Below are positions 14,147 through 14,266 of a stretch of DNA of 14,266 bases, piece by piece. The stretch covers positions 1 to 14,266 of the forward strand of contig CAMWXM010000051.1 of the NCBI GenBank assembly GCA_947178195.1, in the 5' to 3' direction. The first letter of the stretch is position 1; every line of letters begins with the position of its first letter. The notes below the pieces were generated by a model. That model saw only the letters and a program-made list of their open reading frames with translations. It did not search any database and had not been told where the DNA came from. The position numbers and the translations under genes are program-made. The stretch comes from an uncultured Ruminococcus sp. GTDB taxonomy: Bacteria; Bacillota; Clostridia; Oscillospirales; Ruminococcaceae.

Positions 14147-14266
14147 TATTTTTATGAAATAATTTATATAATTTTACATAGAATAGCAAGCGTTTTTCTC
14201 TGTTGCAACCATTTAATTGCATTAAGCACAGACTATGCACTATTTAGTTTGTTAATTATTTTATCA
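14147..14266. other. AT-rich right edge, nothing recognised
   Basis: Upstream of the defence-operon promoter the remaining bases are AT-rich; I see no gene, tRNA or clear repeat. The neighbour beyond is outside the window. Confidence 0.6.

Noticed and set aside
14136..14155. ATAAAAAT/ATTTTTAT inverted repeat as an operator
   Set aside because: Pure A/T arms are likely by chance in this AT-rich segment, so it is only mentioned with the promoter.
1..14266. CRISPR array, tRNA, rRNA or riboswitch
   Set aside because: No regularly spaced long repeats, cloverleaf or conserved RNA core was seen when reading both strands; the 20-base TCTAATA array is too short for CRISPR.

Overview
The window looks like a chromosome segment of a low-GC Bacillota, most likely a gut clostridium of the Ruminococcus/Lachnospiraceae type. 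The reasons are strong AGGAGG-like ribosome sites, TTGACA/TATAAT promoters, IS66, IS5 and IS21 debris, and AAA_14 and AlbA_2/HATPase proteins common in that group. This placement is inference; there is no rRNA or other marker gene. All intact genes lie on the minus strand.

Layout from right to left, the direction of transcription. (1) 14146-14064: promoter, and a 20-bp near-perfect palindrome just upstream of the first gene. (2) 14064-4879: a tightly packed six-gene operon encoding a MORC-type GHKL ATPase, a Z1-domain superfamily II helicase-like ATPase, a PD-(D/E)XK nuclease, an AIPR protein, a DNA cytosine-5 methyltransferase and a Vsr mismatch endonuclease. Four of the five junctions overlap and the fifth is separated by 9 bases. 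This matches a class of predicted restriction-modification systems described computationally (MutL/MORC homologues in R-M systems; Iyer, Abhiman and Aravind 2008). (3) 4700-3744: an AT-rich gene for an unknown multi-pass membrane protein on the same strand, 178 bases after vsr; it may be an accessory membrane effector. (4) 3743-2486: a mobile-element graveyard with the tail of an IS66 transposase, a broken tail of an IS5-type transposase, the head of an IS21 IstA, and two decayed small reading frames. (5) 2437-992: an AlbA_2/HATPase (Schlafen-like) protein with a very good promoter, an operator-like set of repeats phased by 20 bp, and a terminator. (6) 725-1: the N-terminal part of an AAA_14/DUF4143 ATPase that runs out of the window, with its own promoter flanked by two copies of a near-palindromic repeat.

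How the main genes may work together (family knowledge plus inference): the methyltransferase marks host DNA. The Z1 and MORC ATPases probably recognise, move along or clamp unmarked DNA, and the PD-(D/E)XK protein cuts it. Vsr repairs the T:G mismatches produced when 5-methylcytosine deaminates. The role of AIPR is unknown, though the family is linked to abortive phage resistance. The region from the IS debris to the operon has the look of an acquired defence island. The main system belongs to a known predicted class; the less described parts are the linked membrane protein, the operator-like repeat arrays and the decayed junction region.
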